Shown here one piece after another: positions 22,523 through 33,744 of a stretch of 64,000 nt of DNA. How positions within the stretch are numbered: position 1 is the stretch's first letter; the number at the start of each line of letters is the position of its first letter. The notes beneath the pieces were generated by a model. That model saw only the letters and a list, made by a program, of their open reading frames with translations. It was not told the DNA's origin and did not search any database. The translations under genes were made by a program, and so were the position numbers. Source of the DNA: Prionace glauca (Eukaryota > Chordata > Chondrichthyes > Carcharhiniformes > Carcharhinidae); contig CM075760.1 of the NCBI GenBank assembly GCA_037974335.1, forward strand, positions 23,297,538 to 23,361,537, given 5' to 3'.

Positions 22523-23580
22523 CCCATCAGACTGAAAGGTTAATCAGCGAAAGAGAGAGAGAGAGAGCAGCTACCAGTTAAAGAGTTTGTGTTTCGTTTC
22601 CAATTGTTATTTTCTTCAATTCAGGCTTGTCTGGGAAGATCAGTTTCACCAAATAAAAGTTCCTCAGATTTAAAAATGTTTCAAAGCTCATGGATTCCGG
22701 AGCTGTGAGATTTAACCCGGGAATGGGACGATAGAAAAGGGGGCGGGGCGGTAGGGGATATCTCCGGCTGACAAAGAGAGTGATGAAGATGAGGTTGAGG
22801 GAGTTAACACAAGATAGAACAGGTGGGGAGAAATGTATGTCTAAAAACAGTTCAATCTGAGAACCGAGAAATAAGCAGCGATCTAAATAATGCAGCAGGT
22901 CAAAGAATGTGACTGTAAGGTAGGGTCTGAGCAAGATACAAATGTAAACTGGTGATAACTTGAAAGATATGTTTTCCTACCCTTGTGCATACTTCCTGTT
23001 AAAAACCTGAGCAATGTTCCCATGCAGGTGAGTGTGGCCCAGACTTTGCATCCTCTCAACGGCTCCCTATATTCAATGCTGCAATATCTGTGACGTTCAG
23101 CCATGGAGCTGTTTTAGGAATCCTTCAGTGGATCAGCCCTGTCATTGTCTGGTCCCTCTGCTTAATATCTACGAAATTTCAAAGACTAGGTGGCTGAATG
23201 AGACCTCTGTAGAGCATCGGCTCAGTGCTCGCTAACTCTCCATGTCTAAACGTTTGATCAACTGTGCTATGCAGGCAAGTATATCCTTACCCCCTAAGCT
23301 GTACACTTCCTATATCACCCAATGCGCCGATACACTTTGAGAGAGCTACAAAAGTCATTGACATAGGCAAGGGTGAGTTTGAGCGGAATGATACGGAGAC
23401 AATCCAACTGAGAGACAAAGATGAATGCGGCCTGAGAGCAGTGAATGATGCAAAGACACAGCAAGGAAGGGCATTGCTACAGATGAGTATTTATAAATAC
23501 AGACATACATTAGAGGAGGCTGTGGTGCAGTGGTATTTTAAATGGGCGAATCCCTACTTTGAAACAGTGATACCTAGTTA
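22523..23580. other. Intergenic, no gene recognised
   Basis: A GA-repeat at 22551-22566. The open frame at 23264-23695 has no recognisable domain and its end overlaps LINE-derived sequence. Confidence 0.45.
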
Positions 23581-24150
23581 CAGATTTACCCAGAAGACGA
23601 ACTATCCTCTTCACATCCGCCTTGTCAAGACCCCTTTGTATTTTATACATATCAATCAAGTAGCCTACTCTTGCTCTGAATTCCAGCGACTATAACTTTG
23701 TCTCTCTAACCTTTCCTCATGAAATAATTCGGCCTTAAAAACAAAGCTTGAATGCCAGAAATTTACACGGATACACAGAATGGAAGACTAAAACTTAATG
23801 AAACTCAAGGTTACACACACACAAACTGAGAACTGCTCACTGTTACCAAGGAACCCGATGTATAGGGAATCTGGGGATTCTGAAGAGAATGAGGCGAAAA
23901 TAATAGGAAATAACATCAAATAAAGAGGTAACAATGAACAGAGAAGGCAACAGGGGAAAGAGAAAGCAATTAATGGCAAAACAAGAAAAGTTATGAAATA
24001 GTAAAATTTAGATAGCTGAATGGCAAGAAATGATGATCATCCTTAGATTTTGCTTTTATTCTGTCTAAAATGCGGGGATCCAAACTGCACACACTATTCC
24101 AAATGTAGTCTCCACAAAACCCTGAATTACTGTAACAAGACTGCAAACAT
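23581..24150 (-). mobile_element. Old CR1 LINE 3' fragment with a 310-bp interruption
   Basis: 23585-23740 (CTTGTCAAGACCCCTTTGTA, then CTCTAACCTTTCCTCATGAA) and 24055-24150 (GGGGATCCAAACTGCACACA) are consecutive parts of a CR1 copy on the minus strand. The intervening 23741-24054 is an unidentified insertion. Confidence 0.65.
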
Positions 24151-24779
24151 TTCAAGACTTAACTCCGTGCTCAAGGCTGGAAGGAGAGTGTGACAGTGGA
24201 CAATTCGCACTGTGCACATTCCCGACATCAGTAACTGGATCAGGAAGATGGGATATCTCTGTCTCTTTGTACTGTCATCTTTAAACTCCATCTCCTCTCA
24301 ATGCCGTGTGTCATATATTCGTTTTCCCTGCTTTCCAGGCAAAGCTCGGGTTCACCAACTGTCTGTGTCTATATCAAGTAGCTAATTGACCCTGGGAGCT
24401 GGACAGCCAGAGGGAGCTGAATGAGAGGAAGGGACAGAAACAGAAAGAGAATTGACTTGACAGTGTTTCGTAATGACTTGTGTCAGTTGCTCTCCGTGAT
24501 GAATGCCTGCAGTATGTTACCCTGTAAGTTTCACAGAGGCCGCACTGATGAGTTTGTTGGGGGTTGGAAACTGCAAGTGTCACATAAGCAGCTCACTGTC
24601 TATTTCATGTTCCAGCTAAGAGGATTCGCTGCTTTCATTGGCTGAAGCAATCACTTGTGTGTGATATAAACATGACAATTTGAAGGATAAACTTGCATTT
24701 GGTGAATAAAAAACCCGAAATAAAATAAAAAGCAGGTGATTCGTGGATAAATTAATATTGTAAACAGGTTGGATCACAT
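24151..24779. other. Intergenic, no gene recognised
   Basis: Mixed sequence with short frames only. Confidence 0.45.
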
Positions 24780-24851
24780 TCCCTGGTGGTCCAGTGGTTA
24801 GGATTCGGCGCTTTTACCACCCCAATCCGGGTTCGATTCCCGGACAGGGAA
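24780..24851 (+). tRNA. tRNA-Glu-bodied tRNA with TTT anticodon, probably decayed
   Basis: 72 nt, TCCCTGGTGGTCCAGTGG start and CAGGGAA end as in vertebrate tRNA-Glu (CTC). The acceptor stem TCCCTGG/ACAGGGA pairs at six of seven positions, and the A and B boxes (GGTTCGATTCC) are intact. The anticodon loop CTTTTAC places TTT where CTC is expected, a Lys anticodon. The anticodon stem has two mismatches (C27/C43 and C30/A40). Either a pseudogene that may still be transcribed or an anticodon-shifted tRNA; decay is more likely. Confidence 0.7.
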
Positions 24852-25149
24852 TGTAAATTTATTGCTGTACAACAATCCTGCGTTACTTTCAGTTCTGTCA
24901 GAATCAGTACCAGGGACATTTCCTCTTTAGCATCTGACTTGGAAATGTCACATGTGAAGAACAAAAAAGAAGAGAGCAATCGGCTGCAAAGCGCTGATGA
25001 TACAAAATGCTGATGCGTGTTAAAATCTGGCTATTAATGGGGTAAATTTTATTGTTTCTACTGACACAAATATCTCTCTGATCTGGGTCCAAATCTCGGG
25101 CTCAATTACAAGAAAAAATTCAATTGAATGCAGCAGTAAACTCTTCCAA

Positions 25150-25352
25150 CGCCAATGAAGTGGAGGTGGTTTTCACGCAGAAACAGGAAGTGTGAGAAAC
25201 AGGAAGTGCGCAGGTTGGAGAAAGACGCAGTTGGTGCCGTGACGCTGCCGGAGGAATGGAGAGCTGGAGTTCACCCAGAAAAGCAGCAAAGTTCAAAAAC
25301 AATGGCGCCCACTGTGGGGCTGACAAGGGAACAGTCTGTACATGTGAATGTA
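25150..25352 (+). promoter_or_regulatory. Candidate promoter with tandem ETS sites and first exon
   Basis: Two CAGGAAGTG ETS-type sites at 25184-25192 and 25200-25208, 16 bp apart, lie about 95-115 bp upstream of a YY1-like start ACAATGGCGCC (ATG 25302). From there MAPTVGLTREQSVHVNV is open to a donor-like TA/GTAAGA at 25352. No matching second exon was found. Motifs are seen; the gene is unknown. Confidence 0.4.
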
Positions 25353-26366
25353 GTAAGAGATTTAAACAAGTAATTTTGATTTACTTGTAATTCAGAGATT
25401 TAAACAAACAATTCTGATTTAAACATGAATTTTCCGATTTTAAAATGAATGTTAGCTGTATTTTTAAAAGGAATTGTAATCTTTAGCCAAAGTTACACTG
25501 ATTTTAAGGTTAACTTGGATGATAAAGTATAATCTTTAACTGACAACGGTTCTCTGTAACACAATCCCCTATAAACACAGAAGATGGCTGTGGTGTCCGC
25601 TCTGAACTTCAAGTGGATGTCTCCTCAGAATTCACCCCCGCCCCCCCGCAGGCCATTGTCACGTAAGAGTTTCCAAACTCCACTCCCCAAAAAAGCATGC
25701 TTTGCAATCTCCTTTCACAATAATGCTTTCCATGAGTGGCTTGCATTTTGAAATCCATACCAGATTTTCCAAATGACTCGCTTAAACAAAGCTTCCACTC
25801 TGAGCTCGTGGGTTGTGGATGTGATCTCTTTCTTGAAGGTCATTCTACACAGTCCCTTAGACCAATTTTCTGTGTTGGGTCTTAGCCTGTATCGAGCTCC
25901 CGTGATCATACATATTGATTTTTTTTTTCATTTAGCAGAAAATATAGACTGGAGAAAAGTCATTTTCAAAGATATTTTTCCAGAAAAGCCTGGGCTTATG
26001 TGAAATGCATTTGAACACAGCTGCCAAAAGTATTGGCTGTCGACACATTTTTATCAAATTTGAACAAACATGCACTTGTATTATTCATGGGACAGTAAAC
26101 TTTGTGGATGAATTAACTCCCTGAAAGCCCCTCTTCCATCTTCTAGTTTCATACTGAAGTCTTGGCTCTTCTGCGTGAAATTCAATATTTTGTTCTAGTT
26201 TTTAGTCTGGTCGTTAATTTGCATGACACACTCCGTCATCCTGTTTAGGAGTAAAGTTGTCCTGGCAATAGGAGGGGAGGATGCAAAGGGATTTTCCCCC
26301 ATTCCCCTCCTTGTAATGTGGAATGAAATTAGAAATTTCTGGAAGATGTGGGTGACACCATTCTTC
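25353..26366. other. Intergenic, no gene recognised
   Basis: Short AT-rich direct repeats of a GATTTAAAC-type unit at 25360-25450, then unique sequence up to the stop codon of GPCR gene 3. Confidence 0.45.
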
Positions 26367-27268
26367 TTATCTTTTAATGAAATGGAGAATTGGAGTAAAT
26401 GAATTCATCAGCACATTCTTCAACTGCTGCCTGAACTTCGTCTGGGTGACGGCATATATTCCAGTGTTGGTGCAGCAACTCAGGAGCTGCAGCATGAAGG
26501 CCAGTTCCATCACAAAGCCATCGAGAAATACCGCTTTATGTCCCAAATTGAACATACGCTTCCATACCGAATAAAACATTAACACTGACCATAACAGGAT
26601 GAAATTGGCTGAGATAACAAATAGCAAAATGATGGATTTCCTTCGACTTTCCATCTGTGTGTCTTTGGGACTCTCCCCCCTGCTTTGAGCCCGAAGTCTC
26701 CTGCGGGCTCTGCTACTCACTAAAATGTGCCTGACAGTGATAATATTGAACAACAGAATCAGGACAAATGGGACACACGGGGTTAGAATGTTGTGGGCGA
26801 ACTCGACTGTGCCCCAGACTGGGGACAACAGAACAGTGCCTGTTACCTCACAAAACCAGGGGTCATTCAAGAGCACATACCCACCCAATAACATAAAACA
26901 CCAGAAAATGTTCTTTAAACAGCTCAGCACTGTCACTGTTCCCAGAACCACCACTGCCGTTTTCTCACTGCAATATTTCTTTTTCAGTTTCTGGCAGCAA
27001 ATGGCCACAAATCGATCAAAGGTGAAACTGACAGTGAACCAGACAGAACAGTCAGTGGCTGCATAAAGCAGGACGGCGTGGATGTTACACACACGGATAT
27101 ACCGCAGGTAAAGAAAATGCTCCTCAAAAACAATCGGAATCTGTCTCATTATCAAGTCGAGAATGATAACCAGTAGATCTGCCAAAGCCATGGCCACCAG
27201 GTAAGAAGTGACACATCTGGAGAGACCACAGTTTTTACGGATGAGGATAACAATCGTTACGATGTTCA
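26367..27268 (-). CDS. GPR139-like G-protein-coupled receptor, gene 3, exon 2
   Basis: Main exon of a third receptor, following a CTTTACAG acceptor at 27269. It encodes the end of TM1 (NIVTIVILIRKNCGLSRC) through TM7 and the C-terminus. DRF replaces DRY; the loop-2 Cys is in DPWFCEV; the TM3 Cys in RVCNIH. The TM7 motif is TNTGIYA, lacking the NP of NPxxY. The third intracellular loop is SRGESPKDTQMESRRK. The exon begins in phase 1 like those of genes 1, 2 and 4, so it needs an upstream exon; the best candidate is 40338-40602, giving 388 residues. No break is seen. The nominal GTG start at 27269 is only the splice junction. Confidence 0.86.
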
Positions 27269-27289
27269 CTGTAAAGAAGGGAAATAAAT

Positions 27290-27530
27290 AATTAATTCAC
27301 ACATCAGGCCGGAAACAAAGTAAGTTTGAATGAGGAGATTTTGAGATTTTCTGATGTGTTAATCTATTTTTTGAGGAATTGAAGTCAATGAACCTGGAAC
27401 AACCAATGGGATGATCTGTGCGACACAGGAAGGAAATATTTAACATCAAAAACTGGAGGAGAGAAAGGGCAGGAGGCAATAGTGGTAACTGGCAGTGCAG
27501 GGTGATGGGGTGCTCAGCAGAGACATTGAT
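27290..27530. other. Gene 3 intron, first part
   Basis: Unique-looking intron sequence with no gene recognised. Confidence 0.4.
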
Positions 27531-27875
27531 CATAGAAACATAGATACTCGGAGCACGAGTAGGCCATTCGGCTCTTTGAGCCTGCTTCTCCATTGATTAT
27601 GATCATGGCTGATCATCCAATTCAGTAGCTTGATCCTGCCATTCCCTCTTTCCTTTCATCCCCTTCGCACCAAGAGCTATGTCTAACTCCTGTTCGAAAA
27701 CACACAATGTTTTGGCCTCAACTGCTTTCCACGGTAGTGAATTCCACAGGCTTACCACTCGCTGAAATAATTTCCCCTCATCTCAGTCCTAAAAGGTTTA
27801 CCCAGTATCTTTAGATGATAGACCCTGGTTCTGGACGCCCCCACTATTGGGAACATCCTTCCTGCACCTACCATT
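27531..27875 (-). mobile_element. CR1 LINE 3' end fragment, older subfamily
   Basis: Minus orientation: CATAGAAACATAGA tail side, GAGTAGGCCATTCGGC, ATGGCTGATCATCCAATTC, TGTTTTGGCCTCAACTGCTT, then GGAACATCCTTCCTGCA. A close relative is at 49670-50060. It is cut short by the younger CR1 to its right. Confidence 0.85.
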
Positions 27876-30120
27876 CCCGGACACGCGTCCTTTGTTTGAA
27901 TAGAGGGGAGTATGGTAGGATGAGAGAAGAATTGGCGAATGTGGACTGGGGGAGTGCGTTGGAAGGTAGGTCTGCTGAGGAGCAGTGGAGGATCTTTAAG
28001 GAGATCTTTCTTGGTGCTCAGCAGAAATTTATTCCGATGGTTAAAAAGGACAGTAGGAGGAGAGGTAATAAGCCGTGGATAACGAAGGAGGTGAAGGAAA
28101 GTGTTAAATTAAAAGCGGAGGAGTTTAGAGTAGCTAAGAGCAGTGGGCGAGAAGAGGATTGGGAAAGGTTTAAATGTCAACAAAGATTGACAAAGAAATT
28201 GATAAAGGAGGGTAGGAGAAGCTATGAGGCTGGGCTAGCACTTAATATAAAAAAGGATAGCAAGAGTTTTTATAAATATATAAAAAGGAAGAGGCTGGCT
28301 AGGGTGAACGTTGGACCTTTAGAGGATGAGAAAGGGGAGCTAGTGGTAGGGGATGGGGATATGGCTAAGGTCTTGAATAACTTTTTCGTTTCTGTCTTCA
28401 CGGAGGAGGACGTGAATAATTTGCCGGATGTTAGCGATGGAAAGGTGGTAGGAATGGAGGGTCCTAATGACATTACTGTTACTAGAGAGGTGGTGCTCGA
28501 CAGACTAGAGGGGCTGATTGTGGACAAGTCCCCAGGACCGGATGGAATGCATCCGACGGTTCTGAAAGAAATGGCGGAGGTGATAGTGGATGCCTTGGTG
28601 GTTATTTTCCAGACGTCGCTGGATTCCGGGGAAGTGCCGGAAGATTGGAAAACGGCTAATGTTACGCCGTTGTTTAAGAAGGGTGCCAGGCAAAAGGCGT
28701 GGAATTATAGGCCAGTTAATTTAACATCTGTGGTAGGTAAAATGTTAGAATCCGTCATTAAGGAGGAAATAGCGAGGCATCTTGAGGGGAATTGCTTGAT
28801 CGGGCGGACGCAACACGGTTTCATTAAAGGGAAGTCGTGTCTGACAAATTTACTGGAGTTCTATGAGGATGTGTCTAGGGCAGTGGATAGAGGAGAGCCG
28901 GTGGATGTGGTATTTCTGGATTTTCAGAAGGCGTTTGACAAGGTACCTCACAAGAGGTTATTTCAGAAACTCAGGGGACATGGAGTTGGGGGTAGGGTGT
29001 TAGCGTGGATAGAGGATTGGTTGTCAAATAGGAGGCAGAGAGTGTGGGTCAATGGGTGCTATTCGGATTGGCGGTTGGTGACTAGTGGGGTGCCCCAGGG
29101 GTCGGTGCTGGGGCCTCAGCTATTTACCATTTATATAGATGATCTGGAGGAGGGAACCGAGTGCAGGGTGTCGAAATTTGCTGATGACACCAAGATTGGG
29201 GGAAAGGCAAATTGTGAGGAGGGTGTGGAGAGTCTGCAAAAGGATCTAGATAGGCTGGGCGAATGGGCCAGGAAATGGCAAATGGAATTTAATGTTGGCA
29301 AGTGTGAGGTGGTCCACTTTGGTAGGAGGAATGTTAGGAAGGACTATTACTTACGTGGCGAAAAACTGCAGCAGGCGACGGTGCAGAGGGACCTCGGGGT
29401 TCTTGTGCATGAGTCGCAAAAACCCAGCTTGCAGGAGCAGCAGGTGGTCAGGAAGGCGAATGGGATGCGGGCCTTCATAGCGAGGGGGATTGAATATAAA
29501 AGTAGGGAGGTCTTGCTGCAGCTGTATAGGGCATTGGTGAGGCCGCAGCTGGAGTACTGTGTGCAGTTTTGGGCGCCGCACCTGCGCAAGGATATTTTGG
29601 CCCTGGAGGGAGTGCAGAGGAGGTTTACTCGGCTGATACCGGAGTTGAGGGGATTGAGCTATGAGGAGAGGCTGAATAAACTAGGCTTGTACTCGTTAGA
29701 GTTTAGAAGAATGAGGGGAGATCTCATTGAGACGTATAAGATGATGAATGGGATGGATAGGATAGAGGTGGAGAGACTCTTCCCGCTCAAAAAAGACAGT
29801 AGGACTAGGGGGCACAGCCTCAAGATAAAGGGGAAGCGGTTTAGAACAGAGTTGAGGAGGAACTTCTTCACTCAAAGGGTGGTGAATCTCTGGAATTCTC
29901 TGCCCGTTGAAGTGGTGGAGGCTGCCTCGCTAAATATTTTTAAGAAACGGGTTGATGGGTTTTTGATAAGAGAAGGGATTAAGGGTTATGGGGAGAGGGC
30001 GAGAAGGTGGAGCTGAGCCACGACAGATCAGCCATGATCTTATTGAATGGCGGGGCAGGCTCGAAGGGCTGGATGGCCTACTCCTGCTCCTATTTCTTAT
30101 GTTCTTATGTTCTTATAAGA
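27876..30120 (+). mobile_element. CR1 LINE with uninterrupted reverse-transcriptase frame
   Basis: A 2.2-kb copy lacking ORF1 and the endonuclease. One frame is open to the stop at 30014-30016. It covers the pre-RT linker (GEYGRMREELANVDW), SPGPDGMHP (near residue 238 counted from 27815), TPLFKKG, TQHGFIKGKSCLTNL, VDVVFLDFQKAFDKVPH, SGVPQGSVLGP, YIDDL, the catalytic FADD near residue 455, and the C-terminal region ending FFTQRVVNLWNSLP. The first about 25 residues from 27815 belong to the older CR1 next to it, so that ATG is not the element's own start. It ends in TTCTTATG repeats at 30095-30115. It lies antisense within the proposed GPCR gene 3 intron. Confidence 0.93.
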
Positions 30121-30840
30121 CAGCGTGCAGTTCGAGGCTATCAAACAGACTCAGGCAGCGGAGGGTAGTGAACCTGTGAGAGACGAGCTCCCCCAGTCAG
30201 TGATATGGAGAGTGTGAGGGTTAAGGCCTTGGGCAGGGAATAGCACCGGATAGGAGGAGTATGTTTCACCGGGAAAGTGATTGAAGAGAGTGTGGGGATC
30301 AAAGCCCTCACTCACCTTTGGGCAGTGGACAGCATCGGACCTTTGAGGGATTTGTTTCACAGGGAGGCAGTGATATAGAAAGCGTGAGGTTTGAAGCCCT
30401 CACCTGAGGTTGTCATGATGGCTCAGTGGTTCGCAATGCTTCCTCACAACCCCAGGGATGTGGGTTAAATTCCGGCCTCAGATCATTGTCTGTATGAAGA
30501 TTACATGTTCTCCCTGTGTCTGCCTGGGTTTCCTCTGGGTGCTCCGCTTTCCTCCCACAGACCAAAGATGTGCGGGTTAAGTTGACCAGCTATGGTAAAT
30601 TAACCCCAGTGTCAGGGGGATTAGGATGAAAAATATTTGGTGTTATGTGAATAGGGCCTGGGTGTGATTGTTGCCAGTGCAGGCTCGATGGGCCTAATTA
30701 CCTCCTTCCTTCTGTAGGGATCATACGATTCATGCAGCAGAGAGCACCAGACCTGCGAGGCACACACTTCACCAGGACAGTTATGTAGACAGTGAGGTTC
30801 GAGGCCCTCATATACCTTTGGACCTGCGAGGATCAGCCAT
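30121..30840 (+). repeat. Degenerate ~100-bp tandem repeat with a SINE inside
   Basis: Phrases such as GTGAGGTTTGAAGCCCTCAC, GGCAG-GGACAGCATCGGACC and TTTCACAGGGAGGCAGTGAT recur about every 100 bp at 30125-30412 and again at 30733-30835. The SINE at 30414-30735 splits the array. Confidence 0.6.
30414..30735 (+). mobile_element. tRNA-headed SINE, near full length
   Basis: Plus orientation: head GATGGCTCAGTGGTTCGCAA with a GGTTAAATTCC B-box relic, body CCTGGGTTTCCTCTGGGTGC and GTGCGGGTTAAGTTGACCAG, tail GATGGGCCTAATTACCTCC to GTAGGGATCATACGATTCAT. Confidence 0.85.
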
Positions 30841-30939
30841 AGACAACATGCTGAGTTTGGAAAAAATCCAGGAGTGACGCCTCAGGAAAATGTAAGCTGA
30901 TTAGTTCATGAGAACTGATAGCAGGACCAGTGTTTAAAT

Positions 30940-31450
30940 AGCTGAACCTAAAAAGAGCGCTCTGGAGTGGATGCACAGGAGATGTACCAGGATGCTGCCT
31001 GAGATGGAACATGTAATTTATGAAGAGATGTTGTAGGCTTGAGTTGTTTTCATTAGAGCAGAGAAGACTGAGGGGCGACTGAATGAAGTGTGCAAGATCA
31101 TGAGGGGTATGTACAAAACGGATAGGGAGCAACTGTTGTCTTTCGTTGAAGGGTTAGTAATGAGGGACACGAATTAAAAGTGAAGGGTGGGAGGTACAGA
31201 GGGGATTTCAAGAAATTTTACACAGAGGGTGGTGACGGTCTGGAAAGTGCTGCCTTGGGGGATTCTGGAAGTGGGATGCCTCACATCATTTAAAAAGTAC
31301 CTGGATGAGTACTTGGTATGTAATAACATTCATGGCATTGGGTCAAGTGCTGGCAAGTGAGATGAGGTGGGAAAGTTGGGGCCTTTCATGCATCGGTGGA
31401 GACTCGTTGCGCAGAAAAGCCTCTTCTGCCCTGTAGTATTCTGTGGTACT
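30940..31450 (+). mobile_element. CR1 LINE 3' fragment, old
   Basis: Coding end of a diverged CR1 (ACCAGGATGCTGCCTGAGAT, AGAGCAGAGAAGACTGAGGG, then GGTGGTGACGGTCTGGAAAG) with several frame breaks. Confidence 0.75.
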
Positions 31451-31597
31451 GTGAAAATAAATGTATTATTTATTGCGAAAAGTATTATTTTGATCTGTTC
31501 TGGTCTTACATGTAAATTTTACATTTAAGACATGACAGATGAGGACAGCCAAAAGGAATCTGCAGCTTGTCATATGTCCTGGATGCTGACAATGTCT

Positions 31598-32258
31598 GAG
31601 ATTTGGCCTTTATAGCGATGGGGATAGAATATCAAAGTAGGGAGGTTTTGCTGCAACTGTACAGGGTACTAGTGAGGTGGCAGCTGGAGTACTGTGTGCA
31701 GTTTTGGTCGCTGCGCTTGCGGAAGGATATATTAGCCTTGGAGGGAGTGCAGAGAAGGTTCACTAGGCTGATACCGGAGATGCGGGGGTTGGACTATGAA
31801 GAGAGATTAAATAGACTGGGTCTGTACTCGTTGGAATTTAGAAGGATGGGGGGGGTGGATCTTATAGAGACGTATAATATAATGAAGGGGATGGATAGGG
31901 TAGAGGTAGAGAGATTCTTCCCGCTTAGAAAGGATAGCAGGATTAGAGGGCACAGCCTCAAGATAAGGGGGGGGCAGTGTAGATTGGAGTTGAGGAGGAA
32001 CATCTTCACTCAAAGGGTGGTGAATCTCTGGAATTCTCTGCCCGTTGAAGTGGTGGAGGCTGCCTCGCTAAATATATTTAAGTCACGGGTAGATAGGTTT
32101 TTGATAGACAGGGGATTAAGGGTTCTGGGGAGAGTGCGGAAAAGTGGAACTGATCCACTTCAGATCAGCCATGATCTTATTGAATGGTGGGGCAGGCTCG
32201 AAGGGCTAGATGGCCTACTCCTGCTCCGATTTCTTATGTTCTTATGTTCTTATGAGAT
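31598..32258 (+). mobile_element. CR1 LINE 3' fragment, 221-residue open end
   Basis: Open from 31603: [56 protein letters not shown], then the 3' untranslated part and a TTCTTATG tail at 32235-32255. A sister subfamily of the 27.9-kb copy. Confidence 0.9.
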
Positions 32259-32269
32259 GACCAGATGAC

Positions 32270-33700
32270 CACATGTTCAAGAAGTGCTCCCAGCGGTACA
32301 AACTGGAGCTCAGGGTTTCAAAGTTTCGGCGACAGTTCAATATATTGGGGTGCATTGATGAGGCTGAGATTTACATGGATAGTCCGTTTTGAGAAGTGGT
32401 CACACCACAGAGCAAGGCACTGGAGGGAAGAAGGGAATGGGTAACCACCAGAAAATCGAGAAAGAACAGGCAGGTAATGCAGGAGCCTCCCCAGGTTACT
32501 AATGGGGATTCCATTCGGATGCTGATAAGGACGCTGGTCCCTCAGATGAGTGCATTCAGAATTTCCGTAGCCGAAGACATGACTCCAGGATTGTGTGCTG
32601 CCTCCCTGGTGCCAGGGCCAGGGAAATGAACGAATGGCTGCAGGGTATCTTGAAAGGGATTGTGATGAGTTAGGGGGCGTGGTACATGTCGGTACCAGCA
32701 ATCTAACAATCAAACTGAAGAATGAGCCGTTTCGTCAAGAATACAGTGAGCTCAGCAGTGGATTAAAAAGCAGGACCTCAGAAGGCTGTAATCCCTGAAT
32801 TGCTCCAAGTGCCACATGCTAACGAGTACAGAAATAGGAAAATAGGACAGATAAACATCCTATTTCATCTCCATAGGACTCAGTAGGGAGGTTTTGCTGC
32901 AGCTGTATAGGGCATTGGTGAGGCCGCAGCTGGAGTACTGTGTGCAGTTTTGGGCGCCGCACCTGCGCAAGGATGTTTTGGCCCTGGAGGGAGTGCAGAG
33001 GAGGTTTACTCGGCTGATACCGGAGTTGAGGGGATTGAGCTATGAGGAGAGGCTGAATAAACTAGGCTTGTACTCGTTAGAGTTTAGAAGAATGAGGGGG
33101 AGATCTCATTGAGACGTATAAGATGATGAATGGGATGGATAGGATAGAGGTGGAGAGACTGTTCCCGCTCAAAAAAGACAGTAGGACTAGGGGGCACAGC
33201 CTCAAGGTAAAGGAGGGGCGGTTTAGAACAGAGTTGAGGAGGAACTTCTTCACTCAAAGGGTGGTGAATCTCTGGAATTCTCTGCCCGTTGAAGTGGTGG
33301 AGGCTGCCTCGCTAAATATTTTTAAGAAACGGGTTGATGGGTTTTTGATAAGAGAAGGGATTAAGGGTTATGGGGAGAGGGCAGGAGGGTGGAGCTGAGT
33401 CACGACAGATCAGCCATGATCTTATTGAATGGCGGGGCAGGCTCGAAGGGCCAGATGGCCTACTCCTGCTCTTATTTCTTATGTTCTTATGTTCAAGAGT
33501 TGGTGCAAGCGTTCAGGTTTTAGATTCCTAGATCTCTGGAGCCGTTTCGAGGTGAGTTAGGACGCGTACAAAAGCGACGGCCTGCACCTGAACCACACTA
33601 GGGCCAAAGTCCTTGTGAATAGGTTTACACGTGCGATTGGGAAGAGTTTAAACTAGTTTGACAGGAGGAAGGAACAGAGAAGGAGACACTGAACATTAGA
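32270..33700 (+). mobile_element. CR1 ORF1/5' region (SGNH esterase-like), split by another CR1
   Basis: 32270-32820 and 33496-33700 are two parts of one older element. The first part has TGCCTCCCTGGTGCCAGGGC (CLPGAR-like) and GTACATGTCGGTACCAGCAA (VHVGTSN-like, compare the HVGTND motif of CR1 ORF1 esterases); the second has GACGGCCTGCACCTGAACCA (DGLHLNH-like, with the catalytic Asp-x-x-His arrangement). Many breaks. The family assignment rests on motif order. Confidence 0.55.
32884..33495 (+). mobile_element. Young CR1 LINE 3' copy, 5'-truncated
   Basis: Runs from GGGAGGTTTTGCTGCAGCTG to the TTCTTATG tail at 33476-33493. The frame [20 protein letters not shown] is open until a single base gain near 33100 (GGGGGAGATC) shifts it. 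Inserted into the older element above. Confidence 0.9.
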
Positions 33701-33744
33701 ATCCTCTTCTGCTGCCTCTGCTAAATGATCTCAAATAAAAAAAT

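Noticed and set aside
23264-23695. 143-residue frame
   Set aside because: No family features; its end overlaps CR1-derived sequence on the opposite strand.
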